36,176 nucleotides of DNA, taken from NCBI GenBank assembly GCA_028599035.1, contig JAQRMT010000003.1:1-36176 (forward strand), read 5' to 3'. How positions within the stretch are numbered: the first letter of the stretch is position 1; the number at the start of each line of letters is the position of its first letter. The stretch is from Gammaproteobacteria bacterium. GTDB lineage: Bacteria > Pseudomonadota > Gammaproteobacteria > PS1 > Pseudothioglobaceae. Both the position numbers and the translations under genes were made by a program. The notes beneath the pieces are model-generated. The model saw only the letters and a list, made by a program, of their open reading frames with translations. It did no database searches and had not been told where the DNA came from. Below are positions 25,667-32,821 of the stretch, in pieces.

Positions 25667-26047
25667 ATGCTCGCTAGACGCGAGCATTCTTATTTAGAGC
25701 TTACTAGAAAACTCTTGAACACTTACCCAGAAGACGAAATAGCGCAAGCACTAGAAAAACTCAAACAACAAAACTACCAGTCTGATAAGCGATTTTCCAA
25801 CGAATTTATTCAAATGCGTTTTAATCAGGGTAAAGGCCCAGTTAAGATAGCTATTGATTTAAAGCAACGAGGCATTGAACATTTTGATTTGTCTGAGTAT
25901 GATTTTTTTGCCTTAGCAAAAGAAATTAGAACATCAAAATATGGCAAAGAAGTCCCAAGTAATTACAAAGAAAAAGCCAAACAACAGCGTTTTTTGCAAT
26001 CTAGGGGGTTTGGATTTGATGAAATTAAGTTTTCTTTTGAGTCGTAA
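25667..26047 (+). CDS. recX: Regulatory protein RecX
   Basis: A 126-residue helical protein with the RecX pattern LARREHSYLELTRKL near the N-terminus, then QNYQSDKRFSNEFIQMRFNQGKGPVKIAIDLKQRGI and a C-terminal KAKQQRFLQSRGFGFDEIKF. RecX binds inside RecA filaments and limits their extension. Homology clearly begins upstream of ATG 25667: in-frame codons give AYNSALG directly before it, typical RecX sequence. The only near-start codon is CTG at 25634, preceded by AGGACACAGG and overlapping the recA stop, so the true protein may be about 137 residues. The stop codon is the first base triplet of the repeat element. Confidence 0.85.
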   Translation: MLARREHSYLELTRKLLNTYPEDEIAQALEKLKQQNYQSDKRFSNEFIQMRFNQGKGPVKIAIDLKQRGIEHFDLSEYDFFALAKEIRTSKYGKEVPSNYKEKAKQQRFLQSRGFGFDEIKFSFES

Positions 26048-26124
26048 AAGAAAACGCCCATCAAAGATGGGCGTCGGGCCAAACGCATTTAAGTTTGTTT
26101 GGTGTGGTGTAAGTAATTATACAT
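26045..26124 (+). repeat. Three-hairpin repeat element, copy 1
   Basis: First of two tandem copies (128-base period). Hairpin 1 is ACGCCCATC/GATGGGCGT (26054-26062 / 26066-26074). Hairpin 2 is CCAAAC/GTTTGG (26079-26084 / 26097-26102). Hairpin 3 is GTGTAA/TTATAC (26107-26112 / 26117-26122) with a GTAA (GNRA) tetraloop. It begins at the recX stop codon. The copies share 64 of 65 bases up to 26109, then differ in a structure-preserving way. Read on the minus strand, hairpin 1 is followed by TTTTCTTTT and would look like a terminator. Confidence 0.85.
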
Positions 26125-26172
26125 AAAAAAATAGTTCAATATGAACCCTTTTTTAGTAATATGAATATTCTT
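26125..26172. other. Spacer between the two repeat copies
   Basis: An AT-rich 48-base spacer with an A7 run and the palindrome GTTCA-ATA-TGAAC (26134-26146). The palindrome could be an operator or a short hairpin. It is not repeated after copy 2. Confidence 0.4.
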
Positions 26173-26252
26173 TAAAAGAAAACGCCCATCAGAGATGGGC
26201 GTCGGGCCAAACGCATTTAAGTTTGTTTGGTGTGGTGCGAAGGATTGCACAT
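26173..26252 (+). repeat. Three-hairpin repeat element, copy 2
   Basis: Second copy. Hairpin 1 (26182-26190 / 26194-26202) differs only in its loop (AGA instead of AAA). Hairpin 2 (26207-26212 / 26225-26230) is identical. Hairpin 3 is GTGCGA/TTGCAC (26235-26240 / 26245-26250) with loop AGGA. Relative to copy 1, four stem bases of hairpin 3 differ, yet every pair is kept, including a full T-A to C-G exchange. It ends 35 bases before the NYN gene, on the same strand. Confidence 0.85.
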
Positions 26253-26287
26253 CTTGATAGAAAAAAAATACACTAAGGTGAAAAAAC

Positions 26288-26896
26288 ATGAAAAATACAA
26301 CACATAGGGTCATTATTTATATTGATGGTTTTAATTTTTATTACGGTATTCGTTCACTTGGACAACAATACAAATGGCTTGATGTCGAGGCTTTATCACA
26401 AAGTTTTATTGAAAAAGACGAAGATTTGATTGCTGTTAAATTTTTTACTGCAAAATTAAATGGTAGAAATGAGGCGGCGGATAGGCAAAGTATTTATTGG
26501 GATGCACTTTCTAAACATTGTCCCAAGGTGCAAATTATTGAAGGTTATTTTGCTAAAGCAAGAAAGTGCAAGCATTGCGACAATAAAAATAATGAAGAAA
26601 AGCAAACCGATGTGAATATCGCTTGTGAGATTTTACAAGATTGTTATGAGGATAAATTTGATGTTGCTTATTTGGTGAGTGGTGACAGTGATTTAGTGAC
26701 ACCGATTAAAAAAGCGCTGTTATTGGGTGAAACCATCATTATTGCCAATCCACCCAATCGAAAAAGTATGGAATTAAGCGATAATGCAACTAGTTGCTTC
26801 GATATTAGTGAAAATCGTTTGCGTAAACATCAATTGCCAGAACAGATACCCACCAAACGCAACCCTTTAAAGCGACCAGAAAAATGGAAAAAATGA
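26288..26896 (+). CDS. NYN-domain (PIN-like) putative ribonuclease
   Basis: A 202-residue predicted cytoplasmic protein of the NYN/LabA-like (DUF88) family. Acidic active-site residues appear as D13 in IYIDGFNFYYG, D108 in KQTDVNIACEIL and D133/D135 in VSGDSDLVTPIKKAL, the expected PIN-fold metal-binding arrangement. An inserted CKHC (94-97) may bind metal with other residues. The C-terminal 30 residues are basic (KRNPLKRPEKWKK) and could bind RNA. ATG 26288 is preceded by AAGGTG (26275-26280). It lies straight after the two structured repeats and overlaps the next gene by ATGA. Nuclease activity follows from the family; the substrate is unknown. Confidence 0.85.
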   Translation: MKNTTHRVIIYIDGFNFYYGIRSLGQQYKWLDVEALSQSFIEKDEDLIAVKFFTAKLNGRNEAADRQSIYWDALSKHCPKVQIIEGYFAKARKCKHCDNKNNEEKQTDVNIACEILQDCYEDKFDVAYLVSGDSDLVTPIKKALLLGETIIIANPPNRKSMELSDNATSCFDISENRLRKHQLPEQIPTKRNPLKRPEKWKK

Positions 26897-27270
26897 ACAA
26901 AATATTTACTCTACATTCGCCGTTATATATTAAATATCCGAATGGAGAAACTCGGGTAATTGAGGAGATTTTTCAGCATCCAAAAGGGGTTTTGTATTTT
27001 GAATTGTTTTGGGAGAAAGACCCAGAATACAGCATTCATTTGATTAAAGGCAAGATTACGGGCGATGGACCTTGGCGAGTCGGTGAATGTAGTTTTCATG
27101 TATTGGGGTGTAATCATACGCATCCACAAATGTGTGAAATGCACAGTTTTTGGCAAAGCGAATTATTACAAAACTCTGGACAGTTCAGAAGTGGTGAAGT
27201 GGTAAAAATTGCCTTAGAAAAAGGCGCTATTTTGCCCGATGACTATCCAATAAACGACAAAAAATTTTAA
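26893..27270 (+). CDS. Small Cys/His-rich protein of unknown function
   Basis: A 125-residue soluble protein that I do not recognise. Its centre has a dense Cys/His cluster, C66-x2-H69-x3-C73-x-H75-x-H77-x3-C81-x2-H84 (from GECSFHVLGCNHTHPQMC), likely to bind a metal such as zinc. The first half looks like beta-strands (YIKYPNGETRVIEEIF, GVLYFELFW). ATG 26893 overlaps the NYN stop as ATGA, the classic coupling arrangement, and is preferred over ATG 26884, which would overlap by 13 bases. The coupling suggests equimolar synthesis and a shared role with the NYN protein. An ABC exporter gene starts two bases after its stop. Confidence 0.75.
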   Translation: MNKIFTLHSPLYIKYPNGETRVIEEIFQHPKGVLYFELFWEKDPEYSIHLIKGKITGDGPWRVGECSFHVLGCNHTHPQMCEMHSFWQSELLQNSGQFRSGEVVKIALEKGAILPDDYPINDKKF

Positions 27271-27272
27271 AA

Positions 27273-29063
27273 ATGCAAGGATTTAACCAACAAACCAAAG
27301 CCAGTGATTTTAAAACTCGGGATATTAAAGTTTTAAGAAAATTAATGCCTTATTTGTTAAAGATGCGCATGCGTGTTATTTTGGCAACCTTATTTTTGAT
27401 TGCTGCTAAGTTGGCAAATGTGGCTGTGCCAGTGGCACTTAAGGGGATTGTGGATGCACTTGATCAGCCTAATGTTTTGATGGTGTTACCCTTGGGATTG
27501 TTGTTTGCTTACGGTGCGTTGCGCCTGAGTAGTTCTTTATTTAATGAGTTGAGGGATGCGGTGTTTGCACGCGTGCGTTATCATGCTATGCATTTGATTG
27601 CACTTGGTGTTTTTAAGCATTTGCACACTTTGGATTTGTCTTTTCATTTAGACCGCCGTATTGGTGGTATTACCCGTGATATTGATCGTGGCACGCAAAG
27701 CGTCTCCACACTCTTATCTATTTTTGTTTTTAATATCCTGCCATCATTTTTTGAAATTATCTTGGTGATTGGCTTGTTATGGGTAAATTACGATACTTTC
27801 TTTGCAGGAATTTCGTTATTGACCGTGGTATTTTATGTGGCATTCACTTTGGCAATTACCACTTGGCGGATGAAATATCGCTATGAAATGAATGATATGC
27901 AATCTGAGGCAAACACCAATGCAGTGGATAGTTTGATTAACTACGAAACAGTTAAGTATTTTAATCGCAAGGATTTTGAGGTAAGTCGTTACGATAAAAC
28001 TATGAGTCGTTGGGAAGATGTTGCCACTAAAAGCTTCACCTCAATGACGGCACTTAATTTTGTCCAAGGTGCAATTATTGCCGTAGGCGTTACGATTATC
28101 TTAATTTTAGCCGCTCAAGGTGTGGCAGATAAGAATTTAAGTCTTGGTGATATGATTATGATCCAGGCTTTATTATTGCAGTTGTTTATACCGCTAGGTT
28201 CTTTGGGTATTGTCTATCGGCAAATCAAGCATAATTTTATTGATATGAATAATATGTTTGATTTGCTTGATCGCCGTGCCAAGGTTTGTAGCCCTAAAGA
28301 TGCACCGAATATAAAAATAAGTCAAGGTAAGGTTGAGTTTAAACAAATTTCTTTTGCCTATGAAGGCAAAGATAAAGTGTTAAAAGAGGTGAGTTTTTCG
28401 ATTGAGGCAGGACAGAAAGTGGCAATTGTTGGGCAATCTGGCTCTGGGAAATCAACATTGGCAAAATTATTATTTCGGTTTTATGATGTAGATAGTGGTG
28501 CAATCTTAATTGATGGACAAGACATTAAAACCCTTAATCAACACTCAGTACAATCAGTTATTGGTGTTGTGCCACAAGACACAGTGATGTTTAACGAGAG
28601 TATTTATTACAATATTGCCTATGGAAAGCAAGACGCAACTCGACAAGAGGTGGAGGCAGCGGCAAAGTTAGCATTTATTGATAAATTTATTGACGCACTG
28701 CCTCAAGGTTACAACACTCTAGTCGGTGAACGCGGGCTTAAATTATCAGGAGGTGAGAAGCAACGCATGGCAATTGCCAGAGTTTTACTTAAAAATCCCC
28801 CTATTTTAATTTTTGATGAGGCGACTTCGGCGCTGGATTCTTATAGCGAAAAAATGGTACAAAAAGCCATCAACATCCTTAGTAAAAAGACTTCCACCTT
28901 GGTAATTGCACATCGCCTCTCTACCATTGTGGATGCTGATAAAATTATCGTTCTTGGCGATGGCAAGGTGCAAGAAAGTGGCACCCATATGCAGTTGTTA
29001 AAATCTAAGGGTGAATATGCCAAATTGTGGCAGATACAAATAAGTGAGAGTAATGAAATTTAA
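27273..29063 (+). CDS. Atm1-type ABC exporter (permease-ATPase fusion)
   Basis: A 596-residue half-transporter with a six-helix membrane domain (about residues 30-330) and a C-terminal nucleotide-binding domain. The ATPase has Walker A GQSGSGKST (387-395), signature LSGGEKQR (491-498), Walker B ILIFDE (511-516) and the H-loop IAHRLST. NYETVKYFN and SRWEDVATKSFTSM in the membrane domain are typical of the Atm1/ABCB7/HMT1 branch, which exports glutathione-linked sulfur or metal compounds. That substrate class suits a sulfur oxidiser but is inferred. No good Shine-Dalgarno precedes ATG 27273, so translation probably relies on coupling to the gene before it. The 3' end overlaps tgt by 11 bases. 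Confidence 0.9.
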   Translation: MQGFNQQTKASDFKTRDIKVLRKLMPYLLKMRMRVILATLFLIAAKLANVAVPVALKGIVDALDQPNVLMVLPLGLLFAYGALRLSSSLFNELRDAVFARVRYHAMHLIALGVFKHLHTLDLSFHLDRRIGGITRDIDRGTQSVSTLLSIFVFNILPSFFEIILVIGLLWVNYDTFFAGISLLTVVFYVAFTLAITTWRMKYRYEMNDMQSEANTNAVDSLINYETVKYFNRKDFEVSRYDKTMSRWEDVATKSFTSMTALNFVQGAIIAVGVTIILILAAQGVADKNLSLGDMIMIQALLLQLFIPLGSLGIVYRQIKHNFIDMNNMFDLLDRRAKVCSPKDAPNIKISQGKVEFKQISFAYEGKDKVLKEVSFSIEAGQKVAIVGQSGSGKSTLAKLLFRFYDVDSGAILIDGQDIKTLNQHSVQSVIGVVPQDTVMFNESIYYNIAYGKQDATRQEVEAAAKLAFIDKFIDALPQGYNTLVGERGLKLSGGEKQRMAIARVLLKNPPILIFDEATSALDSYSEKMVQKAINILSKKTSTLVIAHRLSTIVDADKIIVLGDGKVQESGTHMQLLKSKGEYAKLWQIQISESNEI

Positions 29064-30156
29064 ACTAAAGAATACCAACCAAAAAGCCAGACGAGGTACA
29101 CTAATATTTGAGCGAGGTGTGGTTGAGACTCCAGCTTTTATGCCAGTTGGCACTTATGGCACGGTTAAGGCAATGACCCCTGAAGAGGTTGAAGAAACTG
29201 GCGCACAAATACTGCTTGGTAATACTTTTCATTTAGCCATTACCCCCGGCACTGAGGTGATTAAAGCACACGGAGATTTACATGATTTTATGCATTGGCA
29301 AGGGCCGATTTTGACTGATTCAGGTGGTTTTCAGGTATTTAGTTTGGGCGATATGAGGAAAATTAGCGAAGCAGGGGTAGATTTTCGCTCACCTAAAGAT
29401 GGTGCTAAAATTTTCATGGGTCCAGAAGAATCAATGCAAATTCAGTCTGACCTAGGTTCGGATATTGTCATGATTTTTGATGAATGTACCCCTTATCCAG
29501 CTGATAAAGTAACAGCAGACCAGTCTATGCAGTTGTCATTGCGCTGGGCACAACGCTCAAAAGATGCACACGATGCGTTGGACAATAAGAGTGCATTATT
29601 TGGTATTGTGCAAGGCGGTATGTATGAAGATTTGCGCTGTGAATCAGCCACAGCATTAATAAATATTGGTTTTGATGGCTATGCGATTGGGGGTTTGAGT
29701 GTGGGTGAACCAAAAGAAGAAATGGTCAAGGTTTTAGATTATCTACCTGAGCAATTACCAGATGACAAGCCTAGATATCTAATGGGTGTGGGCACGCCAA
29801 GCGATTTGGTTGAGGCGGTTGAACGAGGCATCGATATGTTTGATTGCGTGATGCCAACACGCAATGCACGAAATGGTTATTTATTCACCTCAAATGGCAT
29901 TGTGAAAATTCGTAATGCGCAATACAAACTAGATATTGAAACTTTAGATGCACGGTGCAGTTGTTATACCTGTCAAAACTATTCTCGTTCTTACTTGCAT
30001 CATTTACAACGAAAAAATGAAATCTTAGGCGCACGGCTTAATACCATTCATAATCTATACTATTACCAAGATTTGATGCAACAAATGCGCACAGCGATTG
30101 AGAATAATGTATTTTCAGAGTTTAAGCAATCCTTTTACAAGATGCAAGATGCCTAA
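29053..30156 (+). CDS. tgt: Queuine tRNA-ribosyltransferase (TGT)
   Basis: A 367-residue enzyme that swaps guanine 34 for preQ1 in tRNAs with GUN anticodons, a step in queuosine synthesis. It shows ETPAFMPVGTYGTVKAMTPE, the catalytic loop ILTDSGGFQVFSLG, the second aspartate in GIDMFDCVMPTRNARNG, and the zinc site CSCYTC with a downstream histidine (SRSYLHH). ATG 29053 gives the standard MKFKL start; GTG 29044 is also in frame. It overlaps the ABC gene by 11 bases and the next gene by eight. The usual partners queA, yajC and secD are not adjacent. Confidence 0.97.
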   Translation: MKFKLKNTNQKARRGTLIFERGVVETPAFMPVGTYGTVKAMTPEEVEETGAQILLGNTFHLAITPGTEVIKAHGDLHDFMHWQGPILTDSGGFQVFSLGDMRKISEAGVDFRSPKDGAKIFMGPEESMQIQSDLGSDIVMIFDECTPYPADKVTADQSMQLSLRWAQRSKDAHDALDNKSALFGIVQGGMYEDLRCESATALINIGFDGYAIGGLSVGEPKEEMVKVLDYLPEQLPDDKPRYLMGVGTPSDLVEAVERGIDMFDCVMPTRNARNGYLFTSNGIVKIRNAQYKLDIETLDARCSCYTCQNYSRSYLHHLQRKNEILGARLNTIHNLYYYQDLMQQMRTAIENNVFSEFKQSFYKMQDA

Positions 30157-30523
30157 CTTATTATTTTTTGTTGATGAAGGGGGTTTTGAAGACCCCACAG
30201 CCTTATTTATTGAGCAAGGATTTTCAGTTGATTTTGAAGACTCTCAGCGCAAGGCAACCAAACTTGCTAAGAAAAATATTTATCAAGTATTGGTGGCAGA
30301 ATTTAGTCATAATCCAGAGTTTCGTGACCGAGTGAGTAATATTGAATCACTCTTAGCAACGCTGGAAGGGAAATCTCCTGATGCTAAAATTATTATTTTG
30401 TATGATAAACTTAATCAGCCACAATTGGATCAACTTAAAGTGCGTTATCATATGGATGCAACCTTAAAATTCCCAATTGATAACAATTTATTGCGCCAAT
30501 CTATTGAACTGGACGCTTGTTAA
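30149..30523 (+). CDS. Small conserved-looking protein of unknown function
   Basis: A 124-residue soluble protein starting MPNLLFFVDEGGFED. The alternating hydrophobic strands and helices (YQVLVAEFSHNPEF, KIIILYDKLNQPQLDQL, ATLKFPIDNNLLRQSI) suggest an alpha/beta, response-regulator-like fold, but no phosphorylation site can be assigned. I recall similar short proteins in other gammaproteobacteria without a known role. ATG 30149 overlaps the tgt stop by eight bases, implying coupling; an ATG at 30098 would sit far inside tgt. Its 3' end overlaps the convergent mrdA by 23 bases. Confidence 0.7.
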   Translation: MPNLLFFVDEGGFEDPTALFIEQGFSVDFEDSQRKATKLAKKNIYQVLVAEFSHNPEFRDRVSNIESLLATLEGKSPDAKIIILYDKLNQPQLDQLKVRYHMDATLKFPIDNNLLRQSIELDAC

Positions 30524-32345
30524 AATACACATCTAATACCGCTTTAGCAAGTGGTGCAGCTTTTGCACTACCACTACCAGCGTTCTCTACAATAACGGCA
30601 ATTGCAATTTTGGGGCTCTCAATAGGTGCAAATCCAGTAAATAATGCATGGTCTCGTAAGTGCTCCTCTAAATTAGCTGCAATATACTGCTCTTCAGCAT
30701 CCAAGCCAAATACTTGAGCAGTCCCTGTCTTCCCTGCTAGGGTATATCTTAAGTTTTTGTTAAGTCTCCTAGCGGTGCCTTTTGGCGTATAGATGGCTTG
30801 TCTCATGCCTTCAATCACATCTTCCCAATTATGAATGTTTTTAATAGGGATTTGTTTCTGAGAACTTTTATTTGTATTTTTAATGTCACCCCCTGATACT
30901 TGTGTACTCTTTAGTAATTTAGGTTGAATAATTATGCCTTTATTGGCTAAAGCTGCCGTGGCAACAGCTAGTTGTAATGGGCTAGCAGTCATAAAGCCTT
31001 GCCCAATACCTGTAATCAAGGTTTCTCCTCGATACCAAGGCTCATCTTTATTGATTTTTTTCCAAGCCTTTGAAGGTAAGATGCCACCCTGTTCTCCGGG
31101 GATATCAATACCCGTTATTTCGCCAAAATTAAAAGGTTTTAAGCCATGATGTAAGTTATCAATCCCCATTTTGTTGGCTAAGTCATAAAAAAATACATCA
31201 TTTGATCGAGCAATAGCGTCTATAACATTAACATCACCGTGACCATTTCTGTCCCAATTATGAAACTTGCGTTTTACACCAGGTAGTTGGTAATAGCCTC
31301 TGTCAAATACAGTGAATTGATTATTGATTGCACCTTGCTCTAGTCCAGCAAGTGCCACCATAGGCTTAATGGTGGAGGCAGGGGGATACAAGCCTTGAAT
31401 GGTGCGATTAAGTTGTGGGATGTCTTTTGAAATTTGTAATTTTTTATAATTTTTGTGTGAGATGCCATTTACAAACCAATTAGGGTTGTAAATAGGGGTG
31501 CTTACCATCACCAGTACTTCGCCATTCGTGGTGTCAATTGCCACAATAGCACCGCGTTTACCTTTGAGTAAAGATTCCGCCTTTTTTTGCAATTCTAAAT
31601 CAATACTAAGATACAGGTCTGTGCCTTTTTCTGCCGCTTGAATAATCTGCGTATTAATAACTCTGCCAGTTACATTGCGTTCAATTTGTTTCTTGCCATT
31701 TTTTCCATGCAAGAGTGTTTCGTATTGCCTTTCAATGCCAGTTTTTCCTACAAAAGAAGTGCCTAAATAATTTTTCTTGTCATAGAAGGCCTTGTCTTTT
31801 TTGTTCATTCTAGATATATAGCCAGTTACATGGACACTAGAGTCATTGTGAGGGTAGATGCGATGAAAATAAGGTTCAATATCAACGCCAATAAATTGGT
31901 TGCTGACTAAAAATTCTGCCACCTGTTTTTCACTCAATTTGTGCTTGAGTGGGATGTTGTGGAATTTTTTATAGCGTTTTTTATTTTTATTAAAAATACC
32001 AATATCTTTATCATTAATAAAATCATACTGTTTAAGCAATAACAATGTTTCAGGAATATTGTTGGTTTTCTCAGGGGTGAGTGTGAGCTTATAGGCGAGC
32101 TGATTGTTGGCAATGACCTTGCCGTTGCGATCAAAGATTTTTCCACGAGCCGAGGCTATTGGCAATAGTCGCATTTGATTGCCTAGAGATTCTTCGGTGT
32201 AATAGTCATAATTACTGATTTGCAGATTGTAAAGTTTTGAAATTAAAACCAAAGTCAGAATAAAAATAAAAACAAACGCTAGAACCAACCTACTAGAAAA
32301 AATCTTATTTTCTAATGCAGTGTTACTAATTTTATCCATAGACAT
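30501..32345 (-). CDS. mrdA: Penicillin-binding protein 2 (elongasome transpeptidase)
   Basis: A 614-residue class B PBP that cross-links side-wall peptidoglycan with MreBCD. An N-terminal membrane anchor lies at about residues 19-39. A dimerisation/pedestal region (ARGKIFDRNGKVIANN, TGYISR, VGKTGIERQYE) precedes the transpeptidase domain with nucleophile S324 in PPASTIKPM, the second motif SND (381-383) and KTG (539-541) in LAGKTGTAQVF. It ends the mreB-mreC-mreD-mrdA operon, starting three bases after mreD. An alternative ATG lies six bases in. rodA (mrdB), which often follows, is absent because the operon ends at a convergent gene. Confidence 0.96.
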   Translation of the reverse strand: MSMDKISNTALENKIFSSRLVLAFVFIFILTLVLISKLYNLQISNYDYYTEESLGNQMRLLPIASARGKIFDRNGKVIANNQLAYKLTLTPEKTNNIPETLLLLKQYDFINDKDIGIFNKNKKRYKKFHNIPLKHKLSEKQVAEFLVSNQFIGVDIEPYFHRIYPHNDSSVHVTGYISRMNKKDKAFYDKKNYLGTSFVGKTGIERQYETLLHGKNGKKQIERNVTGRVINTQIIQAAEKGTDLYLSIDLELQKKAESLLKGKRGAIVAIDTTNGEVLVMVSTPIYNPNWFVNGISHKNYKKLQISKDIPQLNRTIQGLYPPASTIKPMVALAGLEQGAINNQFTVFDRGYYQLPGVKRKFHNWDRNGHGDVNVIDAIARSNDVFFYDLANKMGIDNLHHGLKPFNFGEITGIDIPGEQGGILPSKAWKKINKDEPWYRGETLITGIGQGFMTASPLQLAVATAALANKGIIIQPKLLKSTQVSGGDIKNTNKSSQKQIPIKNIHNWEDVIEGMRQAIYTPKGTARRLNKNLRYTLAGKTGTAQVFGLDAEEQYIAANLEEHLRDHALFTGFAPIESPKIAIAVIVENAGSGSAKAAPLAKAVLDVYFNKRPVQ

Positions 32346-32348
32346 TTA

Positions 32349-32819
32349 TTAATGTTTGCATTTTGAGAGTATTAATTGCACTACGGGCCAAAATAATGCA
32401 CTTGATAAGGGGGCGGCTAGTAAATAGTAATTGAAATTAAGACTCTGAGTAGATAAAGCATGCACTAATAGCAATACAAGTAAATAGATGGCAGATGCAC
32501 TAAATATATAAATTTGTTGGGTACTGAGATTGGAAACGGCAAAGGATTGTTTTATCTTGACAATAAAAGCACTACTCAAGATGAGTGCCAAGGCATTTTG
32601 AGCTAAAATATTTCCATACAGCACATCAATTAAAACACCCAATATCAAGGCGAAAAAGAATTGCCCTTGAGGTTTGAAACAAATCAGCCAATAAGTGAAA
32701 AACAGTAACGCCCAAAAAGGAGCAACATCTAAAACGATTGCAGGCAAAGGCGCCGCACTGATGATGAGCGTAAATAAGGTAATTTTAGCAAGAAAAATAT
32801 AAGGTCTTTGAATGTTCAT
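32349..32819 (-). CDS. mreD: Rod shape-determining protein MreD
   Basis: A 156-residue inner-membrane protein with about five hydrophobic segments (LAKITLFTLIISAAPLPAIV, WALLFFTYWLIC, FFALILGVLIDVLYGNILAQ and two more towards the C-terminus). The GVLIDVLYGNILAQNALAL stretch is the family hallmark. MreD connects MreC to the cell-wall synthesis complex. It begins two bases after mreC and ends three bases before mrdA, the standard mre order. Confidence 0.9.
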   Translation of the reverse strand: MNIQRPYIFLAKITLFTLIISAAPLPAIVLDVAPFWALLFFTYWLICFKPQGQFFFALILGVLIDVLYGNILAQNALALILSSAFIVKIKQSFAVSNLSTQQIYIFSASAIYLLVLLLVHALSTQSLNFNYYLLAAPLSSALFWPVVQLILSKCKH

Positions 32820-32821
32820 AT

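Noticed and set aside
26045..26080. Minus-strand terminator
   Set aside because: Hairpin 1 with TTTTCTTTT looks like one on the minus strand, but no minus-strand gene lies upstream. It remains possible only if a minus-strand small RNA exists.
26045..26252. CRISPR array
   Set aside because: There are only two copies, the unit is 80 bases, the single spacer is 48 bases and no cas genes are near.
26045..26252. MITE or IS remnant
   Set aside because: No terminal inverted repeats, target-site duplication or transposase fragment could be seen; the first copy starts exactly at the recX stop. A genome-wide search could reopen this.
25941..26258. Short peptides encoded across both repeat copies (MGVGPNAFKFVWCG)
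   Set aside because: Both copies read in frame with stops, but all differences in the third hairpin change amino acids while preserving base pairs, so RNA structure explains them better than coding.
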